Part shown: in pieces, positions 52,440-61,667 of the stretch
Layout: each line of letters starts with the position of its first letter
How positions within the stretch are numbered: the stretch's first letter is position 1
DNA from: Halomonas sp. McH1-25
GTDB taxonomy: Bacteria; Pseudomonadota; Gammaproteobacteria; Pseudomonadales; Halomonadaceae
NCBI RefSeq assembly: GCF_022348165.1
Contig: NZ_JAKRFI010000003.1
Span: 372,001-436,000 of the forward strand
DNA: 64,000 nucleotides
Direction of reading: 5' to 3'
Program-made: the position numbers and the translations under genes
Notes under the pieces: generated by a model
What the model saw: the letters and a program-made list of their open reading frames with translations, nothing else
Databases searched by the model: none
What the model was told of the DNA's origin: nothing

Positions 52440-52465
52440 AAAAAAGGGAAGCCGGATGGCTCCCC
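52440..52465 (-). terminator. pckA terminator
   Basis: On the minus strand GGGGAGCC-ATCC-GGCTTCCC is followed by TTTTTT, a good Rho-independent terminator (one G-U pair), 34 bp past the pckA stop. It also faces the LysR gene end. Confidence 0.8.
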
Positions 52466-52498
52466 TTGTCCGCCAGCGGCGTAAAGGCTTTCGTCGTC

Positions 52499-54082
52499 TC
52501 AGTCGAGCGACGGCCCCGCCGCGACGATGGCGTCATCGACACCGGAGAACTTCTTGAAGTTCTCGTTGAACTTGACCACCAGGTCGCGCATCCGGGCATC
52601 GTAGGCGTCGCCGTCTTCCCAGGTATTGCGCGGCACGAGCAGCGACGAATCGACGCCCGGCACGCTAACCGGCACGTCCAGATTGAGACCGTCGATATGC
52701 TGTGTCTCGGCATCCTTCAATGCCCCCGACTGGATGGCGCTGATTACGCTACGTGTCGTGGGAATGCTGAAACGGCTGCCGCCCTGTCCGAAACTGCCGC
52801 CTGTCCAACCGGTATTGACCAGGTAGACGCGCGAATCGAAGGCCTCGACGCGCTTGATCAGCAGGTCGGCGTACTCGCGAGCCGGACGCGGGAAGAATGG
52901 CGCGCCAAAACAGGTCGAGAATGTCGCTTCAAGGCCGGACGACGACCCCATCTCGGTGGAGCCGACCTTGGCGGTATACCCGGACAGGAAATGGTAGGCC
53001 GCAGCTTCCTTGGAGAGGATAGACACCGGCGGCAAGACACCGCTCATGTCGCAGGTCAGGAAGATGATCGCATTGGGTTCGCCGGCACGATTCTCGGCGA
53101 CGCGCTTCTCGACGTGCTCGAGCGGATAGGCGGCGCGGGAATTCTGGGTCAGACCATCGTCGGCATAATCGGCATGGCGCCGCTCGTCGAGCACGACGTT
53201 TTCGAGGACGGCACCGAACTGGATGGCTTTCCAGATGATCGGCTCGTTCTTCTCGGAGAGATCGATGCATTTGGCATAGCAACCGCCTTCGATGTTGAAG
53301 ACCGTTCCCTCGCCCCAGCCATGCTCATCGTCCCCGATCAGGTAGCGTTCGGGATCGGCGGACAGCGTGGTCTTGCCAGTGCCGGACAGGCCGAAGAACA
53401 GCGTGGTTTCGCCATCCTCACCGACGTTGGCACTGCAGTGCATGGGCAGCACGTCTTTCTCGGGCAGCAGGAAGTTCTGTACCGAGAACATGGCCTTCTT
53501 CATTTCGCCGGCATAGCGCATACCGGCGATGAGTACACGACGACGGGCGAAGTTGATGATTACCGTACCGTCGGAGTTGGTGCCATCGCGTTCGGGCTCA
53601 CAGACGAAATGCGGCGCATTGAGAATAGTCCATTCGCTCTTGCCCTTGGGGTTGTACCCTTCGGGACGTACGAACATCGTATGGGCGAACAGATTGTGCC
53701 AGGCCGTCTCGGTAGTGACCCGAATCGGCAGGTAGTGCTCGGGATCGGCGCCCACATGCAATTCGGATACGAAGCTGTCGTCTTCGGCCAGGTAATCCTC
53801 GACACGCTCCCATAATGCATCGAAACGTTCACCGTCGAAGGGACGGTTCACGCTTCCCCAATCGATCAGTTCCGAGGTGGAGGGCTCATCGACGATGAAG
53901 CGATCCGCCGGAGAGCGCCCGGTGCGCACGCCGGTATTCACCACCAGGGCACCGGTATCGGCAAGCCGACCCTCGCCACGTGAAATGGCACTTTCGATCA
54001 GCTCGGCGGCACTCAGATTGGTGTGAATCTTCACGGCGCGACGCTCTGTCGCTACCTGAGGAGCAGCTTGGGTAGTGGTCAT
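52499..54082 (-). CDS. pckA: Phosphoenolpyruvate carboxykinase (ATP) PckA
   Basis: PckA converts oxaloacetate and ATP to PEP, the first committed step of gluconeogenesis. The 527-aa protein has the ATP-type motifs: kinase loop [18 protein letters not shown], metal site [13 protein letters not shown][17 protein letters not shown] and [14 protein letters not shown]. The N-terminus [15 protein letters not shown] is standard. It sits downstream of hslO as in E. coli (yrfG-hslR-hslO-pckA), with a 230-bp gap that may hold its own promoter. Confidence 0.96.
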   Translation of the reverse strand: MTTTQAAPQVATERRAVKIHTNLSAAELIESAISRGEGRLADTGALVVNTGVRTGRSPADRFIVDEPSTSELIDWGSVNRPFDGERFDALWERVEDYLAEDDSFVSELHVGADPEHYLPIRVTTETAWHNLFAHTMFVRPEGYNPKGKSEWTILNAPHFVCEPERDGTNSDGTVIINFARRRVLIAGMRYAGEMKKAMFSVQNFLLPEKDVLPMHCSANVGEDGETTLFFGLSGTGKTTLSADPERYLIGDDEHGWGEGTVFNIEGGCYAKCIDLSEKNEPIIWKAIQFGAVLENVVLDERRHADYADDGLTQNSRAAYPLEHVEKRVAENRAGEPNAIIFLTCDMSGVLPPVSILSKEAAAYHFLSGYTAKVGSTEMGSSSGLEATFSTCFGAPFFPRPAREYADLLIKRVEAFDSRVYLVNTGWTGGSFGQGGSRFSIPTTRSVISAIQSGALKDAETQHIDGLNLDVPVSVPGVDSSLLVPRNTWEDGDAYDARMRDLVVKFNENFKKFSGVDDAIVAAGPSLD

Positions 54083-54312
54083 TATGGTGTCCTGGGCCCG
54101 TGGGCCGATTCTCTCTCGTTAACCAAAGCGTTTTTCTTCCTTGCGCTCGGCGGTTTCCCCGCTTCTGTGTTGAGCACAACTATCCTTCTTGAACGCAGCG
54201 CGTCCTGGGCCGTCATTATGGCAAAAAAGCGACAATCCGGAAAACGCTGCTTTTTCTCCCCCCGGCATCGCTGAAATGGCTCAGCCGGAGGGCGTCAAAA
54301 AGGATGAAACGA

Positions 54313-55188
54313 TCAGTGCAGCGTGGGTGAATCGGCGTCGGGCGAACCGAGCATCGCTTCGATCTCGGCAGCACTGAAATGGTAGCGAGTGTGGCAGAAG
54401 TGGCACTGGGTATCGATGGCCTGCTGTTCGGCCAGGATGTCGCGCAGCTCCGACTCGCCCAAGGTAAGCAGGGCATCGGCGATACGCTCCCGGGAACAGG
54501 TGCAGCCGAAATGCAGCGGCTTGGGCTCGAAGACCCGCGTGGTCTCTTCGTGAAAGAGGCGATAAAGCAGATCGCGCTGATCGAGAGCCAGCATCTCTTC
54601 GGCCGATACGGTACTGGCCAGCGAGATCAGCCGGTCCCAGGCGTCGGGATCGAGGTTGCTGGCGTCGTCGGGTAATTGCTGGAGTAGCAGGCCGGCCGCT
54701 CGACGTCCGTTCGCAGTCAGCCACAGCCGCGTGGCCAACTGCTCGGAGCGGTAGAAGTATTCTTCGAGACAACTGGCCAGATCCTCGGCCTCCAGGGCGA
54801 CGATACCCTGGTAACGGTTACCCTCACGCGGATCGAGCGTGATCACCAGTTGGCCGTCACCGACCAGCTGCTTGAACGAGGCATCCTCGGCCGGAACGGC
54901 CGCGTCTTCGGCGAGTCGCGCAATGGCCCGCAACTCGCCCCCTGGGTTGGACTCGGCCATCAGCAGGCTAAGCACGCCCTGGCCACGCACTTCCAGACTC
55001 AGGGTACCGTCGAGCTTGACGGTCTCGGTGAGCAGCGCCACGGCGGCAAGCATCTCACCGAGCTGGCGCTCGACGGCAGGTGGATAGGCCTGCTTGTCGA
55101 GCACCTCGGCGTAGGTGGATTCCAACGTGACGATTTCGCCGCGCACGTTGGTGTCATCGAAGATGAAACGTTGAATCTGATCGTTCAT
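54313..55188 (-). CDS. hslO: Redox-regulated chaperone Hsp33 (HslO)
   Basis: Hsp33 is a holdase activated by oxidation, when zinc is released from its C-terminal cysteines. The 291-aa protein has the CxC pair in [10 protein letters not shown] and the CxxC pair in [10 protein letters not shown], both intact. The N-terminus [20 protein letters not shown] is typical. It follows hslR (Hsp15) and precedes pckA as in enterics. Confidence 0.95.
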   Translation of the reverse strand: MNDQIQRFIFDDTNVRGEIVTLESTYAEVLDKQAYPPAVERQLGEMLAAVALLTETVKLDGTLSLEVRGQGVLSLLMAESNPGGELRAIARLAEDAAVPAEDASFKQLVGDGQLVITLDPREGNRYQGIVALEAEDLASCLEEYFYRSEQLATRLWLTANGRRAAGLLLQQLPDDASNLDPDAWDRLISLASTVSAEEMLALDQRDLLYRLFHEETTRVFEPKPLHFGCTCSRERIADALLTLGESELRDILAEQQAIDTQCHFCHTRYHFSAAEIEAMLGSPDADSPTLH

Positions 55189-55225
55189 GAGTCACTATCA
55201 ATCTTGAAAGGTGAGAGCCTGTCCC

Positions 55226-55615
55226 TCATTCCTCGGGACGTTGGCGCTGGAAGCGCTGTATGTCGCGGCGCTGTTTCTTGTCCGGGCGGCCCTGCGGGGC
55301 GCTCATGGCCTGATTCGCCAGCCGTCGGCTTTCGGTTTCCCGCTCGCGCCGCGTCTGGCTTTCGGGGGTTTCACGGTAAAGTTCGCGGGCTTCGGGAGCG
55401 CCACGGCGTTGATCGGAAACCGCCAACACCTCGACTTCCCACAAGTCCCATCCCTGCGGCACCTTGATCAGGGCGCCCGGCTCGACGGTCTTGCTGGTCT
55501 TCACCCGAGCCCCGTTGTAATGGACCTTGCCACCTTCGATGGCTTTCTTGGCCAGGGCACGCGTCTTGAAGAAACGCGCGGCCCACAGCCACTTGTCGAT
55601 ACGTACTCCAGTCAT
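55226..55615 (-). CDS. hslR: Heat-shock protein Hsp15 (HslR), S4-domain ribosome rescue factor
   Basis: Hsp15 binds stalled 50S subunits carrying nascent chain-tRNA and helps recycle them. The 129-aa protein starts with the S4 RNA-binding domain (VRIDKWLWAARFFKTRALAKKA, GKVHYNGARVKTSKTV) and ends in the basic tail SRRLANQAMSAPQGRPDKKQ. It is 37 bp upstream of hslO, in the same order as in E. coli. Confidence 0.94.
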   Translation of the reverse strand: MTGVRIDKWLWAARFFKTRALAKKAIEGGKVHYNGARVKTSKTVEPGALIKVPQGWDLWEVEVLAVSDQRRGAPEARELYRETPESQTRRERETESRRLANQAMSAPQGRPDKKQRRDIQRFQRQRPEE

Positions 55616-55624
55616 GGGACTCCG

Positions 55625-56296
55625 TCAGGATCCGGCCCGGAGCGGTGCGTCAGGGAGTAGTGACGCAAACCGATCCAGGGCAATGAACTCTTCCAACTCT
55701 TTTTCGGGACGCTTGCTGTCAGGCTGCTTGATACCCAGCAAATGGCGTATGCCGTATTCGCGGGCGCTTTCGAGCACCGCCGGATTGTCATCGATGAACA
55801 GCGTACGAGACGGGTCGAAAGGCTCGACATCCTGCAGGGCGAACCAGAATTCCGGGGCCTCCTTGGGCATGCCCAGATCGGCCGAGGAGACGATGGCATC
55901 CAGATAGGCCTCGAGCCCGGTCAGGGGCAGCTTGAGCGCCAGACTTTCCCGATCGGCATTGGTCGCCAGCACCACACGAGGGTGGGCTTGCTTGAGCCAC
56001 TGCAGAAAGTCCAGGGCATCGCTGCGCAGGCCGATGAGATGCTGGACTTCGCGCTTGAGCGCCACGATGTCCACGCCGAGCTCGCGACTCCAGTAGGCCA
56101 GACTGTACCAGTTCAGGGTGCCCTGCTCGCGAACGATGCGGGCCCGCACCTCTTCCTGGGTGGCCTCGTCGAGTCGATGCAATTCGACATAACGACGCGG
56201 CAAATGTTCCAGCCAGAAATGACTGTCGAAGTGCAGGTCCAGCAAGGTACCGTCCATGTCCAGCAGTACGGTATCGATGGCACGCCAGTCGATCAT
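55625..56296 (-). CDS. yrfG: HAD-family nucleotidase YrfG
   Basis: YrfG is a GMP/IMP nucleotidase of the HAD superfamily. The 223-aa protein has motif I VLLDMDGTLLDLHFD, motif II LATNAD, motif III K in GMPKEAPEFW and motif IV LFIDDNPAVLESAREYGIRH. It lies directly upstream of hslR (9-bp gap) and divergent from nudE, matching enteric synteny apart from igaA, which is absent here. Confidence 0.88.
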   Translation of the reverse strand: MIDWRAIDTVLLDMDGTLLDLHFDSHFWLEHLPRRYVELHRLDEATQEEVRARIVREQGTLNWYSLAYWSRELGVDIVALKREVQHLIGLRSDALDFLQWLKQAHPRVVLATNADRESLALKLPLTGLEAYLDAIVSSADLGMPKEAPEFWFALQDVEPFDPSRTLFIDDNPAVLESAREYGIRHLLGIKQPDSKRPEKELEEFIALDRFASLLPDAPLRAGS

Positions 56297-56369
56297 TGGC
56301 CAGGGACTCCACAGCGATGGTAAAAGGAAGGGAGATAGCTACGTTTTCATTGTACTGGATACCTTTGCC

Positions 56370-56948
56370 ATGCCGCCAACGCCTCCCCGCAAACCCAGCA
56401 TTCTTTCCCGAGAAGACGTGGCTCGCAGCCAGATGTTCACCATCGAACGCCTGGATCTACGCTTCTCCAACGGCGCCGAACGCACCTTCGAGCGTCTCAA
56501 GGGCAGCGGACACGGTGCCGTGATGATCGTCGCCATGCCCGACCCGGACCATGTGCTGCTGATTCGGGAATATGCCGCCGGCTTCGATGACTACGCCCTG
56601 ACCCTGCCCAAGGGACTGGTCGACCCCGGCGAGGACATCATCACTGCCGCCAATCGCGAGCTGATGGAAGAATGCGGCATGGGCGCGCGCAACATCGAGC
56701 CACTGGTCGAACTTTCCCTGGCCCCCAACTACATGAATCATCGCATGCATGTGCTGCTGGCCAGCGACCTCTACGAAAAGCGTCTGCCCGGTGACGAGCC
56801 GGAGCCCTTGATCGTCGAGACCCATGCCTTTCGAGAGTTACCGGCGCTACTCGCGCGCGAGGATTTTCACGAGGCACGCGCCATTGCCGCGCTGTTCATT
56901 GCCCGGGAAAAGCTGCGTAGCGATCGCGACCAGGGCGACTGGTGGTGA
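56370..56948 (+). CDS. nudE: ADP compounds hydrolase NudE
   Basis: NudE is a Nudix hydrolase acting on ADP-ribose, Ap3A and NADH. The 192-aa protein has the Nudix box GLVDPGEDIITAANRELMEE and the flanking motif IREYAAGFDDYALTLPKG typical of NudE. The ATG at 56370 fits the family length. The frame is open to 56256 but overlaps the divergent yrfG start. Confidence 0.9.
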   Translation: MPPTPPRKPSILSREDVARSQMFTIERLDLRFSNGAERTFERLKGSGHGAVMIVAMPDPDHVLLIREYAAGFDDYALTLPKGLVDPGEDIITAANRELMEECGMGARNIEPLVELSLAPNYMNHRMHVLLASDLYEKRLPGDEPEPLIVETHAFRELPALLAREDFHEARAIAALFIAREKLRSDRDQGDWW

Positions 56949-56970
56949 ACTGGGGGAAACGGGAACGATA

Positions 56971-56999
56971 AAAAAACGCCGCCACGCGAACGTGGCGGC
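56971..56999 (-). terminator. Terminator of the repeat-protein gene
   Basis: GCCGCCACG-CGAA-CGTGGCGGC (56978-56999) is a perfect 9-bp stem with a tetraloop. On the minus strand TTTTTT follows (56971-56976 are A). It lies 27 bp past the stop of the secreted repeat protein. Confidence 0.88.
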
Positions 57000-57026
57000 A
57001 TCATGCAGATCGTTAGACAAGAAGGT

Positions 57027-57428
57027 TTAGTTGGTCACGCCTTCCTGGGTCGCAGTATCGCCAGCCTGGGTATTGGCTGAGCCGGTTTGCGTGCTCAGAT
57101 CGTCGCTGGGACCGCTAGGAATGTCGTCATCGGCACGAGGCTCCTCGGTCTCGATACGATACTCCTCGTCGTCTTTCTTCATGGCGTCGCCATGGCTCTT
57201 GGTATTATCGCCTCCGACCAACCCAGGCTCTTCCGGGTTCTTGGCAGTGCCACCCTTGACGGCGGTATCGCCAGCCTGGGTATTGGCGGAACCGGTCTGG
57301 GTGCTCAGGTTTTCGGTGGGACCGGAGGGTATATCATCGTCGGCACGCGGGACATCGTCGTTGGCCAGTGCCGCGCCGGCGGAACCGAACAGGACAGCTG
57401 CAATCAGAGCGCTATAAATTCCTTTCAT
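57027..57428 (-). CDS. Secreted acidic protein with an internal tandem duplication
   Basis: A 133-aa precursor with a Sec signal (MKGIYSALIAAVLFGSAGAA, cleaved after ALA). The mature part holds two copies of a roughly 28-residue unit, P-R-ADDDIPSGP-x-(E/D)-x-LSTQTGSANTQAGDTA, separated by a 45-residue acidic linker. It is predicted disordered, rich in D, E, T, G. GGAGGAG precedes the ATG at 57428. I do not recognise a family; it may be a periplasmic or surface low-complexity protein. Confidence 0.65.
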   Translation of the reverse strand: MKGIYSALIAAVLFGSAGAALANDDVPRADDDIPSGPTENLSTQTGSANTQAGDTAVKGGTAKNPEEPGLVGGDNTKSHGDAMKKDDEEYRIETEEPRADDDIPSGPSDDLSTQTGSANTQAGDTATQEGVTN

Positions 57429-57598
57429 GCTTCTCCTCCTCATTCCTTGGTGGCAGCGTCTCGCTTAGGAAAACGTTTTCCGAATCGCTAAGCTTGTCTA
57501 GAAGCTAGAAACGATACGCGGGTTTTGCAAATGTTGTATGGCTTCAAACTGTAACTGTACGATAACAACGTCGTTATCGACGGGCCGGATGACTCGAC

Positions 57599-58648
57599 CT
57601 ACTTGAGACGTACCCAACGCTGCTGGCGCGAGCTGTCGAGCCCGGCTTCCAGGAGCTGCATCACGGCCAGCGCTTCCTCCGCGGGGACCGGGTTTTCGGC
57701 TTCGCCGCGCAGCGCATCGCGCACACCGACATAGTAGGCCAGGTAATCGCCAGGCCGTGTCGGATAGCTCGACGACACCAAGGGTGCCTGCTCCCCTTCT
57801 CCCTCCCTGACGGTCAACTGCCCATGACGCTCGTCCTCGCCCCAGCTCGGGGCAGGCGCTTCGCCGGCCTTGAGCCGATCCTCCTGCGGATCCAGGCCGA
57901 ACTTGACGTAACTGCCCCGCGTCCCGTGCAGGGTGAAACGCGGCGACTCGGCAGCCACCAGAGCGGCGGCGTGCAGTACCACACGCATGTCGCCATAGTC
58001 GAGCAACGCATGAAAGTCATCGTCGATCCGGGCACCATCGCGGCGTGCGGATAAATCGAGCAGAATCGCCTGTGGCATGCCGAACAACACGCGGGCCTGA
58101 TCGAGCAGATGGGGCCCCAGGTCGTACCAGATACCGCCACCCGGCTTGGCCTGCTCCCGCCAGCGATCGCGCACTTCGGGACGGAAACGATCGAAGTGGG
58201 ATTCGAAATGCACCAGACGTCCCAAGCGTCCAGCCTCGAGCAGCTCGCTAACGGTCAGGAAGTCACTGTCCCAGCGGCGGTTGTGGAATACCGACAGCAA
58301 CTTGCCACTGGCATCGGCCAGGCTCTTGAGCAGCCGCCCTTCGCGCAGGGTCACCGTGAACGGCTTGTCGAGCACGACGTGCTTGCCGGCATTCAGGGCC
58401 GCCTTGGCCAGGGGATAATGCGTTTCGTTGGGTGTAGGAATCACGACCAGGTCGATATCCGGTCGGGCGAAAAGTGCGTGAGGGTCGGACTCGACCGCCA
58501 CGTCCGGCAGGTCGGCATGCACCTTCGGGGCATCGCTGCTGGAGACGGCGATCAGGTCCAGGCCGGGCGTCGCGGCAATCAGTGGTGCGTGAAACGTCTT
58601 GCTGGCGAAACCATAGCCCACCAGCCCGACCTTGAACGATTCCTTCAT
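57599..58648 (-). CDS. Gfo/Idh/MocA-family NAD(P) oxidoreductase
   Basis: This 349-aa dehydrogenase of the glucose-fructose oxidoreductase family has an N-terminal Rossmann domain (VGLVGYGFASKTFHAPLI), the catalytic-region LDKPFTVTLREG, and the C-terminal barrel (GGGIWYDLGPHLLDQARVLFG). E. coli YdgJ is similar. The substrate is unknown; a sugar or inositol-type polyol is typical of the family. AAGGAGG precedes the ATG. It has no operon partner here. Confidence 0.9.
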   Translation of the reverse strand: MKESFKVGLVGYGFASKTFHAPLIAATPGLDLIAVSSSDAPKVHADLPDVAVESDPHALFARPDIDLVVIPTPNETHYPLAKAALNAGKHVVLDKPFTVTLREGRLLKSLADASGKLLSVFHNRRWDSDFLTVSELLEAGRLGRLVHFESHFDRFRPEVRDRWREQAKPGGGIWYDLGPHLLDQARVLFGMPQAILLDLSARRDGARIDDDFHALLDYGDMRVVLHAAALVAAESPRFTLHGTRGSYVKFGLDPQEDRLKAGEAPAPSWGEDERHGQLTVREGEGEQAPLVSSSYPTRPGDYLAYYVGVRDALRGEAENPVPAEEALAVMQLLEAGLDSSRQQRWVRLK

Positions 58649-58802
58649 GCGGTCCTCCTTGTCTCATGAATATCGCCCTGAGATACACAGAGTCATCTTA
58701 TGACCCATGTCAAACAGGCGAGAGAAAAACCCTGTCGACCTTCGTCTAACCGACCATACTTTTCACGGTCAGTTTCCATCCACCGAGCGGGAGAAAACAG
58801 TG

Positions 58803-58913
58803 ATGTGCTGTTCGGAAGAAAGTCTCGACATGCTGATGATCTGGTTTACGTTGGAGTGCGAGCAGGAAATGCTTGCAGAACTCGAAAGCGAGGCATTCAG
58901 AGAAGCTGCCTGA
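58803..58913 (+). CDS. Possible 36-aa small protein
   Basis: A short frame (MCCSEESLDMLMIWFTLECE and onward) with GGGAGA about nine bases before the ATG, ending just before a terminator. The sequence is acidic with two N-terminal cysteines. An upstream ATG at 58707 extends it to 68 aa but without a ribosome site. No family is recognised; coding status is uncertain. Confidence 0.35.
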   Translation: MCCSEESLDMLMIWFTLECEQEMLAELESEAFREAA

Positions 58914-58949
58914 GCTTCCGTTCCGATACCGACAGGGACGCCAATTCAT

Positions 58950-58976
58950 CGAGGCCCGGCCAAGTGCCGGGCCTCG
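58950..58976. terminator. Bidirectional terminator
   Basis: CGAGGCCCGGC (58950-58960) and GCCGGGCCTCG (58966-58976) form a perfect 11-bp stem followed by TTCTT on the plus strand. It terminates both the small ORF and the convergent ilvD. Confidence 0.8.
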
Positions 58977-58988
58977 TTCTTGCCGCGC

Positions 58989-60833
58989 TCAGTCCAGCTT
59001 GGACAGGTCGCGTACCGCGCCCTTGTCTGCCGAGGTTGCCAGCAATGCATAGGCCTTGAGTGCAGCGGATACCTTGCGCACCCGCTCGATGCTGGGTTTC
59101 CAGGCCTGGTTGCCACGAGCCTCCATCGCCTCGCGCCGGCTGGCCAGTTCGGCATCGCTGAGTTGGACATCGATGCGGCGATTGGGAATGTCGATACGGA
59201 TGATATCGCCGTTTTCCACCAGTCCGATGGCGCCACCGGCAGCCGCTTCGGGCGACACGTGTCCGATCGATAGGCCCGAACTGCCACCCGAGAAACGCCC
59301 GTCGGTCATCAGTGCGCAGACCTTGCCGAGTCCCTTGGACTTGAGATACGAGGTGGGATAGAGCATTTCCTGCATGCCCGGCCCGCCACGCGGGCCTTCG
59401 TAGCGAACCACCACGACCTCGCCGGGCTTCACCATGCCTTCCAGCACATGCTCCACCGCCTGATCCTGGGACTCGACCACGTGGGCCGGGCCTTCGAAGA
59501 CCAGGATCGATTCATCGACGCCGGCCGTCTTCACCACGCAGCCATCCTGGGCGATATTGCCGAACAGAACGGCCAATCCCCCCTCCTTCGAGAAGGCGTG
59601 TTCGAGATCCCGTATGCAGCCATTGGCACGATCGCCGTCCAGGCTCGGCCAGCGGGCACTCTGCGAGAAGGCCTGCTGGGTGGGAACGCCGCCCGGGCCG
59701 GCCTTGTAGAACTCCACGACGTCGGACGAGGGATTGCGCATGATGTCCCACTCGTCGAGCGCCGCCTCGAGCGTATCACCGTAGACGGTAGGCACCGTGG
59801 TATCGAGCACGTGGGCCCGATCGAGTTCGCCGAGGATCGCCATGATGCCGCCGGCTCGGTGGCAGTCCTCGATGTGGTACTGCTGGGTGTTGGGGGCCAG
59901 CTTGCACAGCTGCGGCACCTCCCGCGACAAACGATCGATGTCGGCCATGGTGAAGTCGATTTCGGCTTCCTGGGCGGCGGCCAGCAGGTGCAGGATGGTA
60001 TTGGTCGAGCCCCCCATGGCGATATCCAGGGTCATGGCATTCTTGAACGCCGCCTTACTGGCAATGGCCCGCGGTAGCAGGTGCACCTCGTCACCTTCGT
60101 AGTAGCGCTTGGCCAACTCGACGATGCGCCGGCCCGCCTCCTCGAACAGGCGGCGACGGTCGGCATGGGTGGCCAGCAGCGTGCCATTGCCGGGCAGCGC
60201 CAGCCCCAGCGCCTCGGCAAGACAATTCATCGAGTTGGCGGTGAACATGCCCGAGCAGCTGCCGCAGGTCGGACAGGCGCTACGCTCGATCTCGGCGATG
60301 TCCTCGTCGCTGTACTTGTCGTCGGCGGCATAGATCATCGCATCGATAAGGTCGATGCCATGGTCGAGCAGCTTGGTCTTGCCGGCCTCCATCGGCCCGC
60401 CCGAGACGAAGATCACGGGGATATTGAGGCGCATGGCCGCCATCAGCATGCCGGGAGTGATCTTGTCGCAGTTGGAGATACACACCAATGCATCGGCACA
60501 GTGCGCATTGACCATGTACTCGACGCTGTCGGCAATGATGTCGCGACTGGGCAACGAGTAGAGCATGCCGTCATGCCCCATGGCGATGCCGTCGTCCACG
60601 GCAATGGTATTGAACTCCTTGGCCACCCCACCGACCTTCTCGATCTCGCGCGCCACCAGTTGGCCCATGTCCTTGAGATGGACGTGGCCGGGCACGAACT
60701 GGGTGAAGGAGTTGGCCACGGCAATGATCGGCTTATGAAAATCCTCGTCCTTCATCCCGGTGGCACGCCAAAGCGCGCGGGCGCCCGCCATATTGCGGCC
60801 GGCGGTGGTAGTGCGTGAGCGATACTGGGGCAT
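58989..60833 (-). CDS. ilvD: Dihydroxy-acid dehydratase IlvD
   Basis: IlvD dehydrates dihydroxy-isovalerate and dihydroxy-methylvalerate, the penultimate step of valine and isoleucine synthesis. The 614-aa protein has the iron-sulfur cluster motifs: N-terminal [18 protein letters not shown] and [17 protein letters not shown]. The C-terminal [20 protein letters not shown] is also conserved. The length matches the E. coli enzyme. There are no other ilv genes nearby, so it is monocistronic. Confidence 0.97.
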   Translation of the reverse strand: MPQYRSRTTTAGRNMAGARALWRATGMKDEDFHKPIIAVANSFTQFVPGHVHLKDMGQLVAREIEKVGGVAKEFNTIAVDDGIAMGHDGMLYSLPSRDIIADSVEYMVNAHCADALVCISNCDKITPGMLMAAMRLNIPVIFVSGGPMEAGKTKLLDHGIDLIDAMIYAADDKYSDEDIAEIERSACPTCGSCSGMFTANSMNCLAEALGLALPGNGTLLATHADRRRLFEEAGRRIVELAKRYYEGDEVHLLPRAIASKAAFKNAMTLDIAMGGSTNTILHLLAAAQEAEIDFTMADIDRLSREVPQLCKLAPNTQQYHIEDCHRAGGIMAILGELDRAHVLDTTVPTVYGDTLEAALDEWDIMRNPSSDVVEFYKAGPGGVPTQQAFSQSARWPSLDGDRANGCIRDLEHAFSKEGGLAVLFGNIAQDGCVVKTAGVDESILVFEGPAHVVESQDQAVEHVLEGMVKPGEVVVVRYEGPRGGPGMQEMLYPTSYLKSKGLGKVCALMTDGRFSGGSSGLSIGHVSPEAAAGGAIGLVENGDIIRIDIPNRRIDVQLSDAELASRREAMEARGNQAWKPSIERVRKVSAALKAYALLATSADKGAVRDLSKLD

Positions 60834-61138
60834 GGTTTCCTCGTTGTCTGCTAGCCAACTTCACGCCACCGGGCGATCGTCTGGGATACGATAGCCATCG
60901 GCGTGGCGCCGCTGGTCTGTAGGGTGTCCAGGGTGGGCGATAATTCTGGCACGGCATGCCGGCGTTGCCTAGCGACACGCCATGGCGAGGTAAATTTTTG
61001 TGAAGGATATGGACGGCGCGCTGCGCTGGGCTAACGTGAAAATAGGCGCATGCAACGCTGCGCCAGAATCAGGCAATCCCGCACGGGCTCGCCTAGTCCC
61101 TCGGATCCTTTTTGTCCCAGAGACAAGGAGATGGATCG
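60834..61138. other. Intergenic region between ilvD and the Gly-rich protein gene
   Basis: 305 bp between divergent genes with no reading frame that I can support. It must contain both promoters, but no clear -10/-35 pair stands out by eye. Confidence 0.4.
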
Positions 61139-61549
61139 ATGAACGTTCTACATCTTACCCTGCCCAAGCTCTCTGCACTTGGCGCTGGCCTGCTGCTTGC
61201 CGGCATGCTGGTCGGCAATCCCGTCATGGCCAACGAGTCGACCGGCGGCTCGGCCACAGGCAGCAGTCATGGCACGACCTCCAACGGCGGCTCATCGAGC
61301 CACGGCGGCGTGCGCATGGACTGTCCCGACGATCTCAAAGAAGGCGATGAATGTCCCGAAGGCTGGGAGCCCAAGGGCAACCAGCAGAACATGCCCGAAC
61401 AGGACGGCGGCCCCGCCGAAGGCGCAGGTAGCTCAGGCGGCATGGGAACGGGTAGTGATGCGGGTAGCGGAACCACGGGAGGCGGTTCGATGGGCGGCGG
61501 AAGCGGCACGTCGGGCGATACCGGAACCAGCACGGGTACGGCACAATAG
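61139..61549 (+). CDS. Secreted Gly/Ser-rich protein
   Basis: A 136-aa precursor with a Sec signal (LSALGAGLLLAGMLVGNPVMA) and a Gly/Ser/Thr-rich mature part. A short Cys-containing segment (MDCPDDLKEGDECPEGW) has two C-P pairs that could form a disulfide. Repeated GSG and GGG stretches suggest disorder. The ATG at 61139 follows AAGGAG by eight bases. I do not recognise a family; it resembles small secreted halophile proteins. Confidence 0.6.
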   Translation: MNVLHLTLPKLSALGAGLLLAGMLVGNPVMANESTGGSATGSSHGTTSNGGSSSHGGVRMDCPDDLKEGDECPEGWEPKGNQQNMPEQDGGPAEGAGSSGGMGTGSDAGSGTTGGGSMGGGSGTSGDTGTSTGTAQ

Positions 61550-61638
61550 CTGCGCGGCACCCGTTAGTACCGGGAGCCCATCTCTCACTAGCCGTTCTCT
61601 TGACCTCGAGTACGCCAATCGCTGCCAAACCCATCGAC

Positions 61639-61660
61639 AAGCCCCGCACAAGCGGGGCTT
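61639..61660. terminator. Bidirectional terminator
   Basis: AAGCCCCGC (61639-61647) and GCGGGGCTT (61652-61660) form a perfect 9-bp stem with a tetraloop, followed by TCC on plus and GTCGATG on minus. It lies 90 bp after the Gly-rich gene and 8 bp after the lon-type stop. Confidence 0.7.
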
Positions 61661-61667
61661 TCCGAGA

